DNA of 64,000 bases from Linyphia triangularis (GCA_963978545.1 OZ021732.1:27372123-27436122); one strand, 5' to 3'; positions 48,664 through 58,365 are shown, numbered from the stretch's first letter. The notes: generated by a model not told the origin, from the sequence alone. A program made the numbers and translations.

Positions 48664-49130
48664 TGTTACGAATTTTTCCGCTGAGGCAATGATGGTACAG
48701 TTTTCACGGTATAAAAATATTTATTCTCTCTTCAGAAAACTCACAAAATTTATTCACAGGCAACAGTTTAATTACTCTCAAGCTTCAACACAAGCTTCAA
48801 CAAAAATAACTTCGAATTCAGCGATTATACAAGCTCACTCCAATAGGTAAACAAAGCGATCAGCTTTCAACGAAATCCGAAGTCAATCTGAAAACTTTCC
48901 CGTTCTCCAGTCTTTTTATATACAAGCGCGTGAGACATTCTCGAAATTTCCAGCCAATTCATCGGAAAAGAAATATCTCGAAACTTCTCGATTGCTTTAG
49001 GTGTTGCCACCTTTTTCTAACTTGTATAATCGCTATTAATTAATAAATAAAATAAGATAAAAATAAATTACAATAGAATTTTGAAATAATACGTCACTAT
49101 TTACAATATATACAGACAATTTGTGCAACA
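48664..49130 (-). repeat. 5' LTR of the gypsy element
   Basis: 467 bp, close match to 43148-43604. Ends intact (TGTTACG and GCAACA on the plus strand). Drives the minus-strand transcript. Confidence 0.92.
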
Positions 49131-49134
49131 ATAT

Positions 49135-49388
49135 TCTTTGTGGTGTTATTTAAAATATCCAAACTTTATGGTACTGATAACTGCAGCTGATGATGTTTCA
49201 AATACTTAGAAAATTAATTTTACTCGTTCAAAGTAGTCTAGAGTCCTAGATTGAATAAAAAAAGTTATTTTATATGAAACTTTTGATAGTGATTCAAAGT
49301 TACCCTGAATGTCAGGGTAACTTTGCACCGGGTTATTTTCCTATTTGGTGCTTTCATCATCAACATTTACTAATTTCTGTAAACTAAA
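49135..49388. other. Fragment of an older element with a perfect palindrome
   Basis: Contains CAAAGTTACCCTGA-ATG-TCAGGGTAACTTTG at 49295-49325, a perfect 14-bp inverted repeat. The same motif occurs singly at 35055 and, beyond the LTR inserted here, near 50432. The sequence probably continues at 50338 after removal of solo LTR 2. Confidence 0.45.
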
Positions 49389-49599
49389 ATATTGTTACGA
49401 ATTTTTGTATATTTGTAAATATTTCGTAGTGTTAGTTTTGTAAATAGTAATTTATGTACATTTCGCATAAGGCAGTGCAATAGTTCGTTAAATTGGCTTC
49501 CCTGCAGTGAGCATTTCAATGCTTGATAACGGGTTTTACAGAGGTAACTCTGGGAAGCGAGTTTCAAGGGACAGGGCATTTAACATTATGGTAATGGGA

Positions 49600-49720
49600 A
49601 TCTCGCCAAATTGGCGAGATAAAGCCAAGTTGGCGATGGTTTTGGCGACTAATTTTTGTTGTCAAATTTGGCGAGAAATCGCCAAATGTCGCCAAACTTG
49701 GCAACCATTTGGCGAAATTT
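49600..49720 (+). promoter_or_regulatory. TTGGCGA motif cluster inside solo LTR 2
   Basis: At least eight copies of TTGGCGA or TCGCCAA and close variants in both orientations, packed in about 120 bases about 100 bp upstream of the TATA box. They can pair into hairpins (gccaaattggcgaga; tttggcgagaaatcgccaaa). The function is unknown; an enhancer-like or silencing target role is possible. Confidence 0.5.
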
Positions 49721-50124
49721 TCTGTCCCCATGTACATGTATAGGACTTTTCGACTACGATCTGGAAAGTTCTCCAAATATCAACCTCTAGAAGTTTCAGG
49801 AAGGTTCGTGAAGATTCACCATTCCTATATAAGGACGTCCGTGAGTAGGGTTAGTCAGTTCTTGGATTTTGAGTCACTGAGTTAGTTGACTGGAATTACT
49901 GAACATTCCGAGTAGTTTTAAAGCGAACTGTATTGCATTGTCTTTTGCGGCGATTTAGCAGTTGTTGTCAAGTTTTTAACTGCTGTTTTGTGCTCTATTG
50001 AGGTGAAAAGAGCTGTATTGTGTCTACTAGAACGAGAAGTTCTGGAGCTGTTAGAGAACTATGAAGATTTATTTTGGAATAAATTTGTGCAAGTTTTGAT
50101 CTGCTTTGGCTTCAAATCTTTCGA

Positions 50125-50304
50125 TTGGTTGGTTGTATTCAGATTATCTGGCGCCGTCAGCAACACGAGGGCTATAATGCGCCGAAACGTTCGTCATTAG
50201 ACAAGCCAACATACATTTACAAACACCCATGCCAACACGGGACTCGAACCCGCAACCTCGCGGTCTAGAAGCAAGCACGATAACCACTATACCGTTTGGT
50301 CAGC
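50125..50304 (-). repeat. tRNA-derived SINE, family 1, copy 4 (inside solo LTR 2)
   Basis: 180 bp with intact B box, tail at left. Perfect 13-bp target duplication TCAAATCTTTCGA (50112-50124 and 50305-50317). It has one deleted base in the conserved gcctaacacggg phrase, shared with copy 6. Confidence 0.93.
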
Positions 50305-50337
50305 TCAAATCTTTCGAACCCGTCCACGCAACAATAT

Positions 50338-51169
50338 AATGTAGAGTTTATTCTTCCATTTTATGCCATAAGGTCGGAAAATATTATTAAAACATAAGTG
50401 TGGAAGAAGAAAATACTGAAAACGTGGTTCAATGTTACCCTGATTGACTGTAATAAAAGTTGCATATTTATGCCGGGATTATAATCAATAACGAAATGCT
50501 GAAGAAATGAACGTGCTACACGTGATAGTGCAACCTTTGACTCTGAAGATTATACACAAATTATGCTTTCTCATTTGATATGCCTCACAAGGTCCTTTCA
50601 ATGCCACACGTGTCGAAGCACAAACCTTGCAAAATACGAGTCGGAAAAGTGGTGAAAGCCAGCACCAAATTTTCTTTAAAATTAAAAATTATCTCTTAAG
50701 TGTGACCTACAAGTTTACATACGGGAAAGGGGTTTTATTGTTGTATAAATAATAGCTGACAAATTGATAAAACATTTTTAAGGAAATATTTAATGAAACA
50801 ATTGATTTTTGTAGACCACACTAAAATGGACCATACCAGTGTCAAAGCTACTGTCGATTGGTACGATTTGTGTCAGTTCTCGAAGTTTTTATCTAATATC
50901 TATATTAATTATTTGATGGATTTGATTCAATTATAAAACAAAGGTGTTAAGTTCAGCTTCTAGTTCAAGTGTTTGCAAATAATTCCTTGATGATTATTAA
51001 CCTGACCTATAGCGCATATGCCCCAAAATGTTGTGTGGCACACATAATACTTCATTCACACAGGCAAAGTCCGTAGTATTTTTTAAAACTCTTGTTTTTG
51101 TTGCTCTTAGCATAAAGTTTTAAAAAGAATTCATAAAAGTAATTAAAATGATTTTCTTCCATAAATTCG
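50338..51169. other. Continuation of the older element, then spacer
   Basis: The phrase caatgttaccctgattgact near 50432 matches, inverted, the motif at 35047. A short coding-like run near 50580-50660 (MPHKVLSMPHVSKHKPCK) has no recognised family. It may be a transposase relic. The rest is AT-rich without features. Confidence 0.3.
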
Positions 51170-51180
51170 AAATACTTAAG

Positions 51181-51322
51181 TTGGTTGGTTCGATTTCTGG
51201 CGCAAGGGCTTCACATGGGCCATATTGCTCCGAACAAATTTATCTATATCAACCATGCTAAAAAATTATTAAAAATATATTGAGATCAACAAAGGGTAAA
51301 AGATTTGAAATGAAATTCTTAA
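51181..51322 (-). other. LINE 3' UTR and tail
   Basis: On the minus strand, after the MITE, the LINE reads through an AT-rich segment to ttcggagcaatatggcccat, then cttgcgccagaaatcgaacc and an AACC tail. A closely similar end occurs at 60667-60728, and the gcgccaga...aaccaacc part resembles the end of SINE family 1. Confidence 0.75.
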
Positions 51323-51588
51323 CCCTTTGGGTACATTTGACGGCTGAGATTCGTCATGCACTTGTTTTGCCTGTTAATAATGACGAACTTAATTCGTCAT
51401 TCAAACTAGTTTGATTGGATAGATTTTAATGTCACAAGAGCCATGATTGGTTAAGTCAAACATCGGTTGGTTTACCTATACTTTAAAAAAATAATTTGTT
51501 TGGCTGTATTCCTTTTAAGTTCCTTTATTGTTTTGAACCAACCGTTCAAAACGCAAGAATTTTCCCAAATAAATCTGTACCCAAGGGG
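51323..51588. mobile_element. piggyBac-type MITE with TTAA target
   Basis: About 266 bp between TTAA copies (51319-51322 and 51589-51592). Ends: CCCTTTGGGTACA on the left and, inverted, CCCCTTGGGTACA on the right. TTAA duplication and a CCC-type terminus are marks of piggyBac elements. The interior is non-coding with gattcgtcat and its inverse. It lies exactly at the LINE ORF2 stop codon. Confidence 0.85.
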
Positions 51589-52309
51589 TTAAATCAAGTA
51601 ATAAAAGCCAATTTCAAGTAAGAAGCTAAAAAGATTTTCATGAGGGGGTGAACTCAAAAGAGATGACAATGGAGGATGGTTCATGTTAAAAAGCCTCAAT
51701 CTGATAGTGTTAAAAGCAGGACATTCATTTAAAACATGGAACACAGAAAATATAACTCCACAGGTGTTGCATGTGGGGGCATCATCTGCCAGCAGAAGAT
51801 GCACATGGGTAAAGCGTGTGTGGCCAATTCTTAAACGAGTTAGGAGCACTTCCCTTTTCCTGGATTGCTGGATGTAGGCGAATCCAGATATTAAGGGCTG
51901 GAACGAACGCAGCTTGTTAGCTGCTTGTGCATCCCATATGGCTTGCCAAGTGAGAGTCAGAGCAGTTTCACAAGCTTTATTTGCGTCGTCAGGGCAGAAC
52001 CAAGTGCTCCTAGGTCCACTTGTTGATCGTGTTATTGAGTCAGCGCGCTCGTCACCCATGATCCCCACATGACCTGGTATCTAACAAAAAAGAACATTAA
52101 AACCTCTATCTAAAAGTGTGGAATGAATTTTTAAAATATAAGGATGGGTCTGGCTGAGTGGATTACGTAATGCATCTAAACAGCTCTTCGAATCTGCATA
52201 GATAATCCACTGGCTATGACCTTGTTGTAAAATATATTGCAAGGCCAAGAAGATAGCCAGGGACTCAGCTGTAACGATGGAGCAGCTTTGATGCAGCTCA
52301 CGTGAGAAG
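51589..52309 (-). pseudogene. LINE ORF2 RNase H domain
   Basis: From right to left: AESLAIFLALQYILQQ with the catalytic Glu, YADSKSCLDALRN with the Asp, then a TAG in place of a Trp codon (52080), then IPGHVGIMGDERADSITR with the final catalytic Asp. The C-terminal part includes CNTCGVIFSVFHVLNECP, a Cys/His motif usual at the end of I/jockey ORF2. It ends FYYLI, and its TAA stop overlaps the TTAA target of the MITE. Confidence 0.88.
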
Positions 52310-52313
52310 ATAT

Positions 52314-53039
52314 TGTTGCGTTGTACGGGTTCGAAAGATTTGACGCCAAAGCAGATCAAAACTTGCAGAAATTTATTTCAAAATAATTCTTCACAGTTCT
52401 CTTACAGCTTCAGAACTACTCGTTTTAGTAGACACAATACAGCTCTTTTCACCTCAATAGAGCACAAAACAGCAGTTAAAAACTTGACAAACAACTGCTA
52501 AATCGTCGCAAAAGACAATGCAAAACAGTTCGCACAGTATCTCCAGTCAACTAATTCAGTGACTCAAAATCCTAGAACTAACTCAAGTCAGGAATACAGC
52601 TCTCACAATGAACGTTGAGAGACAACTACTCAGTCAGCTAACAACTAGCTCCGTGACTCAAAATCAGTCAACAACTACTCAGTCAACTACTAACTAACTG
52701 CATCACCCGCTCTCCCTGAGCTTTTATAGGGTGACCTGAGAACATACGTGAACCTTCTTGAAACTCCCAGAGGTAGATGTCTGGAGAACTTTCCAGAGAG
52801 TAGTCGAAAAGACCTATATAGGTTATGGGATACATGTACCCCCATTACCATAATGTTAAATGCCCAGCCCCTTGAAACTCGCTTCCCAGAGTTACCTCTG
52901 TAAAACCCGTTATCAAGCGATTACACCCCTATTGTCGGGAAACAAACCATTGCTTTGCCTTATGCGAAATGTACAGAAATTTATCTATTTACAAAATTAG
53001 CACTACGAAATATTTACAAATATACACAAATTCGTAACA
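52314..53039 (-). mobile_element. Solo LTR 3, Ty3/gypsy-like, inside the LINE
   Basis: 726 bp; minus-strand copy of the same LTR family as 24358 and 49393. Starts TGTTGCGTTGTACGGG and ends TTCGTAACA on the plus strand, with ATAT on both sides (52310-52313, 53040-53043). It lacks the TTGGCGA cluster found in the other two and carries no SINE. It splits the LINE between its connection and RNase H parts. Confidence 0.87.
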
Positions 53040-53043
53040 ATAT

Positions 53044-54192
53044 TATCGTAAGCTGCAGCTGCTCCGACAAGTCCCTGGCTTTTCGACCCATCCGTATACA
53101 TTGCTTTAAAATTTGAAAAGTTATGCCTATGGTAATAAAACAGATGAGTAAATATTACATCTGGTGTTTCACATTTTTTTAAATCACTAAATACATTTAA
53201 AACTTTGATATTATGAGGATGCCAAGGTGGTTGTGTGAATGAGAGGACGAATCCTGAAATTATCAAGATCATGAGATGTAAGAATTGAATGAATTCGCAA
53301 TGAAAATGATGTAATACAAGATGGGCGTGCGTTAAAAAGTCTCGTTTGAGATGGATTATAAATATTATGAGAGAGAGAGGATGACGTGGGTGACTTTTAA
53401 CTTTAAAATAAAATTTTAAAGATAGCTTGTCTCGTCTCAGTTTCAAAGGTTGCTGATGTACGGAAGGCTCCCGACGCAATTCTGACACCATGATGGTAAA
53501 CAGGGTCAAGGAGCATCAACGCCGATTTTCTGGCGGATCCGTACACCACAGAACCATAATCAAGTTTGGAACGAATAAGGCATCAGTATATTTTCAACAT
53601 GGAGGTGGTATAAGCTTTTCCATGAAGTGTTAGACAGCACTTTCAGAAGGTTCAGAGCTTTAGCGCACTTTAGTCTCAGATGTTTTATATGAGGCAGGAA
53701 CGTGAGCTTCGGATCGTTAAGGACCCCAAGAAACTTCGTTTCTGATACAATAGGTATCTAAGCCCCATTTATAAAAAGCTCAGGGTCGTTATAAAGCTCA
53801 CGTTTCGTGCAGAAGTGCATGGCCACGATCTTTTGTGCATTGAATGCAAAGCCTTTCTGATTAGCCCAGTCCGAAATCCTTCTGATGGCGATTTGGATCC
53901 GTCTTTCAATAAGAGACATGTTTATTGAGGCGCACGATATTTGAAAGTCGTCGACGTAAAGCGAACCAGACACTGCAGGTAGTAGGCAGGTCATAATGTC
54001 GTTAACGTTGACGATAAACAGTGCGCAGCTCAATACACTTCCCTGGGGAACGCCTTGCTCCTGAATAAACTCATCTGATAAGATCGAGTTGACGCGTACT
54101 TGGAAGATTCTCCGAGAAAGGAAATTCTCAATAAAGAGTGGTAAATTTCCTCCGAGACCTAAATTATGTAGGTCTCTGAGGATACCATATCT
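53044..54192 (-). pseudogene. LINE ORF2 RT C-terminal half and connection
   Basis: The clearest part (53758-54033) reads VLSCALFIVNVNDI and SLYVDDFQISCAS, the RT catalytic box with its Asp pair, then ISDWANQKGFAFNAQKIVAM. The part nearer the LTR (53003-53509) is the connection region up to YTDGSKSQGLVGAAAA, the first RNase H motif with its Asp. Stops lie at 53758 and near 54190, and further frameshifts are present. Confidence 0.85.
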
Positions 54193-55460
54193 CTAAGTAC
54201 GGTCATAGGCTTTCTCCATGTCGAAAAATACAAACACCAAATGGTTCCGCTTGACAAATGCCTCCCGAATAGATATTTCAAGGAGGAGCAGGTTGTCAAG
54301 TGTACTTCGTCCACGACGGAAACCACTTTGAAACTGAGGGAGACAATTGTTATCTTCTAAATAAAAAAGGAGGCGAGCGTTGACTAAATTTTCAAGAAGC
54401 TTGCACATGCAACTAGTCAATGCTATAGGCCTGCAGCTGGAAGAACTCTTAGGGTCTTTACCTGGCTTGACTATTGGAATCACAAGAGCACGTTGCCATA
54501 CTGACGGAAATTTATTTTCCCGCCAGATCCTATTGTACAGCTTGAGAATAAATTTCAGTTGGAAAGGCTGGAGATGTTTAAGCATACTATAATGAATTTC
54601 GTCGTAACCAACAGTCGAGCCGCGATTGTTGGAAAGAACTCGTATCAGCTCGACCATGGTAAAATCAGCATTAAAGTTTTTCAACGCGGTAGGTGTAAAA
54701 TTCAATTTCGATTTCTCAGCTTTGCGTTTAATAGAGGCAAACGGCTTTTGGTAATTCGAGTTGCTAGATATTTTAGCAAAGGAATCAGCCAGAGTGTCAG
54801 CAATACCTTTAGGATCTGAATCTATACCTAGATTAGTCTCTAAGATAGAAGTAGAGTGCCTAGGATACTGGCCCTTGATTTTATTAATTTTGTTCCAGAC
54901 CCTTTTAGAAGAGGTATTCGAGGTTATAGTGCTGACATAACGCATCCAAGAGTCCTTCTGGCTACGCCGGCGGATCCTACGAGCTTCAGCTCGAGCACAT
55001 TTAAAAGCTATGAGGTTGGCTTCAGTGGGATATCGGCGAAAGATACCCCAAGCCTTCCTCTGCTTTTTGTGGACAATTTTACAGTCGTTGTTCCACCACG
55101 GTTTGAGAATTTTCGGTAGATTGGCAGATGTCATATGTATGGACAAACGAGCAGTTTCCAAGATGGCATAGGTGATAGAATTTACAGCTTCATCGATGTC
55201 ATCTTGGTTCACCATCTTGTCAGAGAAATGGACGAGGGAAGAAAACTGTTCCCAATCTGCTGATTTTATTTTGAAACGAGGTATACGAACAGAGGGAACA
55301 GCATCGACTCCAAACATCTCCAGTCGGATAGGGAAATGATCATTATGGTAAGGATCCCGTCTGACATGAAAAGACCATAGATGTAGGAGAGATGGTGAAC
55401 ACAAGGTAAGATCGATGGCGTGAAATGTCCTCGATGGGGTGTGGAAATGTGTTGGTTGCC
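54193..55460 (-). pseudogene. LINE ORF2 endonuclease end and RT N-terminal half
   Basis: The longest open part. It starts after the SINE with the endonuclease end (IDLTLCSPS and NDHFPIRLEMF, where the last catalytic His lies). It passes a linker with a WWNNDCK motif, then RT motifs: PSVWQRALVIPIVKPGKDP, SCRPIALTSCMCKLLE, FQSGFRRGRSTLDNL and FVFFDMEKAYD with the first catalytic Asp. A TAG follows directly. The frame inside is about 420 codons without a break. Confidence 0.92.
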
Positions 55461-55474
55461 CGTTATTAAGTAGA

Positions 55475-55651
55475 TTGGTTGTTTTCAGATTATCTGGCGC
55501 CGTCAGCAACACGAGGACTATAATGCGCCGAAACATTCGTCATTATACAAGCCAACATACATTTACAAACACCCATGCCTAACACGGGACTCGAACCCGC
55601 AACCTCGCGGTCTAGAAGCTAGCACTCTAACCACTATACCGTTTGGTCGGC
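55475..55651 (-). repeat. tRNA-derived SINE, family 1, copy 5 (inside LINE ORF2)
   Basis: 177 bp between 14-bp target duplications CGTTATTAAGTAGA (55461-55474, 55652-55665). It splits the endonuclease coding region of the LINE, adding a false peptide (IVVRVLASRPRGCGFE) to the frame. Confidence 0.94.
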
Positions 55652-56143
55652 CGTTATTAAGTAGACAAAGATTATAGTCGTCTAATAACTTTTCAACTTG
55701 TCTTCCACGTTGATTTTTATCTGGGTTACCCCAAAGAGGACTGTGACCATTGAAATCCCCCATTAAAATAATAGGGGGAGGAAGCTGGTCACAAAGCCTG
55801 TCTAATTCTGATTGTCGGATGTTACGATTAGGGGGGAGATAGATTGAACAAACTGTTACTAATAGATTTTTCACAGCGACTCTAACGGCAACAGCTTGTA
55901 AGGTGGCCGTGAGCGATAGCGGGGTGAATGGACTGCTATTAGATGTGAATATAGCAACACCACCGCTAGCTCTGACGCCGTTGAGGTAGTCGTTATGTAG
56001 AGGACTATACCCCTAACAAGAGAGCTCTGGAAAGGCTTCAAGAGCGTCTCTTGCAAGCAGAAACAGACAGGTTTGTATAAATCTACAAGATGTTTTATAT
56101 CTACCGAATTGTGGTGGAAATCGTGACAGTTCCAAGATAACAT
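55652..56143 (-). pseudogene. LINE ORF2 endonuclease, N-terminal part
   Basis: Starts MLSWNCHDFHHNSVDIKHL, the usual opening of an apurinic-type endonuclease, with the catalytic Glu in CLQETLL. After a frameshift near 55990 and again near 55870 it reads VCSIYLPPN and ILMGDFNGHSPLWG, the catalytic Asp-Asn motif. This domain nicks the target DNA to prime reverse transcription. Confidence 0.88.
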
Positions 56144-56376
56144 ATTGAATGTTACTTGGAAGAATTGCAGATCTTCCGGTCTAGTGACTTGCTCCTCGGA
56201 TGAAGAAGAGCAGGGGTCTCGAGGCCTGGGTCGACCTCCATGTCACTTGGCTCCAGACCCGAGAGGACATCGGTTTCATCATCGGTGGATGTTTCCGATT
56301 TCTTTGTTTTTACTTTTTGTTGTTTGACTGGATTTTAGTTTTTAGAGCTTCTCCGGGTTTATTGGTTTGTTTAGTT

Positions 56377-57284
56377 TCAGATTGTTTTTTTGTTTTTTAG
56401 AGGTTTTACAGTAGTTTTGGGGGGATTTTTATTAGAATTCGAATTTCCGGGAATTGGGATTGTCTGAGATGAAGAGGTACTGTATTTGACGATCGGGGGA
56501 AAACATTTAAGCAGTTGTTCGGGTGACATTTGAGAATTAGTTACATGAATATCTGTTTGTGTGGCTATTGATTTTACTTGTGCTGATTTGGAGGCAATTG
56601 CTTTGGCTATTGTTTTGACCATAGAATTTTCTATTGTGGTTTCATAAATAGTTCGGGCTTCCGGGTATGAGATGCTATTGTGAGTTTTTATTTCTTGTAT
56701 TCTCTTTTCTTTATTGTACGTTGGGCACTTCCTGGAGAAAGATGGATGATCTCCAGTGCAGTTTACACAGGTGGGCTCAGCTTGGCAGCCTTCGCTTTTA
56801 TGTTCAGTGCTGCCACACACTGCGCAAACTTCTACTTTACTTCTGCATGTATGTTTTGAATGCCCGAACTTTTGGCAATTAAAGCATCGCAATGGGTTGG
56901 GAATATATGGTCTTACAGGGCAACTCAAGTAACCAGCTGTGATTTTGTTAGTTAGTTTGGAGGAGTTAAACGTTAATATTAGATGCTTAGTGTTTAGTAT
57001 TTTGTCATCCCTCTTGATGGTGATTCGGCGAACATTTGCAACCCCTTGGGGAGAAAGTTCTTTTAGGATTTCGGAATCTTCAACATGTTGAAGATCCGAT
57101 TCCGAAATGACGCCTTGGGATGAGTTGAGACCTTTGTGTGGGGTTACGGTTATTTTAATATTTCCCATTGCAGATGCTGGAAGTAAATATTGTGATTGTC
57201 TGGAGTCCTTTGTTTCAACAAGGAAATCAACCGATCTTAGCTTTTTAATGTTTTTTTGGCTCGTTGCCACAGATCCCCTTCTGT
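56377..57284 (-). pseudogene. LINE ORF1, main part
   Basis: About 300 codons after the SINE junction. It has a basic RNA-binding region (RRITIKRDDKILNTKHLIL) followed by three Cys-His knuckles: CFNCQKFGHSKHTC, CAVCGSTEHKSEGC and CVNCTGDHPSFSRKC. A Lys/Pro-rich end follows (KTTVKPLKNKKTI). ORF1 proteins of I/jockey elements bind the LINE RNA. This segment is open; the N-terminal end lies beyond the SINE at 57298. Confidence 0.9.
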
Positions 57285-57297
57285 ATGAACAAAGGGG

Positions 57298-57477
57298 TTG
57301 GTTGGTTGTATTCAGATTATCTGGCGCCGTCAGCAACACGAGGGCTATAATGCGCCGAAACATTCGTCATTAGACAAGCCAACATACATTTACAAACACC
57401 CATGCCAACACGGGACTCGAACCCGCAACCTCGTGGTCTAGAGACTAGCACGCTAACCACTATACCGTTTGGTCGGC
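57298..57477 (-). repeat. tRNA-derived SINE, family 1, copy 6 (inside LINE ORF1)
   Basis: 180 bp. Target duplications atgaacaaagggg (57285-57297) and atgaaaaaagggg (57478-57490). It shares with copy 4 the gtattcag variant and the deletion in gccaacacggg, so the two come from one subfamily. Confidence 0.94.
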
Positions 57478-57490
57478 ATGAAAAAAGGGG

Positions 57491-57674
57491 ACATTTTACC
57501 CAATTCTCCGGATTCAGATTGTATAATTAGAAAAGCCGGATCATTCAGTAGAGAAGCTTATTTTTTTGGTATGACAATATTGTCAACCACTATTGCACGC
57601 TTAGTAGATGTAGGTGGATTTTGGGGATTAGGGCCTCCCGTCGGGCCTGAAGAAAGAGGAGATAAAGTTTCCAT
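57491..57674 (-). pseudogene. LINE ORF1, N-terminal part
   Basis: From an ATG at 57674 (METLSPLSSGPTGGPNPQNP) the frame reads to a TAA after VIPKK. It then continues in the same frame (ASLLNDPAFLIIQSES) to the SINE insertion. A single nonsense codon therefore breaks it. Confidence 0.75.
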
Positions 57675-58353
57675 AGATTTTAGTTTATTTTTATTCGGGC
57701 ACTAGAGTCCCACCCACCGTGGAGTCCACGATCTCGGGGTTAGTGCATACCGGCAAGCAACTAAAATAATGAAAAGAAAGAAAATCGCACCGGCCGATTG
57801 ATACACATGGGACCAATGTGTACCTCCCGTTTATTTGAAGCAAGGGCCAAAGTAGTATATTGGGGCAGTATGTCGCCCCTCAACTACCAGGGTCCCCCTT
57901 TCCAGAGACACGGGTCTCCACGCACGCCAAACACGTGGGCGATTTAATCCCCAAAAGGAGCTGATGGAAACAGAGCGGCACAAAGCTTCTCAATGGGAGC
58001 CCTCACCTCTGAAGAGGTAACCACGAGGGAAGAAAGAAGTCAAACGATAAATACAAAACCAAAACTAGAAGGTTGGTTGGTTGTTTTCAGATTATCTGGC
58101 GCCGTCAGCAACACGAGGGCTATAATGCGCCGAAACATTCGTCATTAGACAAGCCAACATACATTTACAAACACCCATGCCTAACACGGGACTCGAACCC
58201 GCAACCTCGCGGTCTAGAAGCTAGCACGCTAACCACTATACCGTTTGGTCGGCCCAAAACTAGAAGGTAAAACAGAAGGAGGGATAGATCACTGGGGCAT
58301 CCCAGGGTTGTGAAGCCCGTATTTACTTATAGAAAGTAAACCCTCTAAGAGGC
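57675..58353 (-). other. LINE 5' UTR
   Basis: About 500 bp of GC-richer non-coding sequence after subtracting the SINE at 58073. It holds short inverted phrases (cccacccaccgtggagtcca; acacgggtctcc). As in other I/jockey elements it should carry an internal promoter near its right end. The boundary is set by the target duplication at 58354. Confidence 0.65.
58073..58253 (-). repeat. tRNA-derived SINE, family 1, copy 7 (inside LINE 5' UTR)
   Basis: 181 bp, closest to the apparent consensus. Perfect 14-bp target duplication CCAAAACTAGAAGG (58059-58072, 58254-58267). The intact A and B boxes suggest RNA polymerase III could still transcribe it. Confidence 0.95.
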
Positions 58354-58365
58354 AAATTACTTAAG

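Larger units (their letters stand above)
43148..49130 (-). mobile_element. Ty3/gypsy LTR retrotransposon, domain-complete but broken
   Basis: Two LTRs of about 460 bp (43148-43604 and 48664-49130) with high similarity bound 5 kb of minus-strand gag-pol. Minus-strand LTR ends are TGTTGCACAAATT and ATTCGTAACA. ATAT flanks both sides (43144-43147, 49131-49134). The primer-binding site candidate TGGTGTCAGAAGTGGGG lies beside the 5' LTR (48645-48662). The polypurine tract AAGAAGGGGGAAA touches the 3' LTR (43605-43617). Domain order is gag, protease, RT, RNase H, integrase, which defines Ty3/gypsy. No envelope frame follows integrase. Frameshifts and stops break the reading frame in at least five places. 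Confidence 0.95.
49393..50333 (+). mobile_element. Solo LTR 2, Ty3/gypsy-like, carrying a SINE
   Basis: Starts TGTTACGAATTTTTG and ends GTCCACGCAACA, with ATAT on both sides (49389-49392, 50334-50337). Has ctatataagg near 49826 as TATA box and aataaa near 50076. It is closely similar to solo LTR 1 but has a longer TTGGCGA cluster at 49600-49720. A family-1 SINE interrupts it at a different place than in LTR 1. Confidence 0.87.
51181..58353 (-). mobile_element. Full-length I/jockey-type LINE, split by later insertions
   Basis: Minus-strand non-LTR retrotransposon with 5' UTR, ORF1 (three CCHC-type knuckles) and ORF2 (endonuclease, RT, RNase H). The 3' end at 51181 carries an AACC-type tail. 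aaatacttaag at 51170-51180 and aaattacttaag at 58354-58365 look like its target duplication, so the copy is full length. The RNase H domain after RT favours the I or a related group over jockey itself. Insertions inside it are a TTAA MITE (51323), solo LTR 3 (52314), and SINEs at 55475, 57298 and 58073. Stops and frameshifts show that it is dead. Confidence 0.88.

Noticed and set aside
48413..48850. Plus-strand frames rich in Gly-Phe or Ala-Ser across the gypsy gag
   Set aside because: They are antisense shadows of the 33-bp repeats in gag.
43148..49130. An endogenous retrovirus with an envelope gene
   Set aside because: After integrase only about 60 bases remain before the 3' LTR, so there is no room for an envelope frame. 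It is a plain Ty3/gypsy retrotransposon.
54380..55119. Plus-strand frames opposite the LINE RT region
   Set aside because: The minus strand carries clear RT motifs; the plus-strand frames have none and are shadows.
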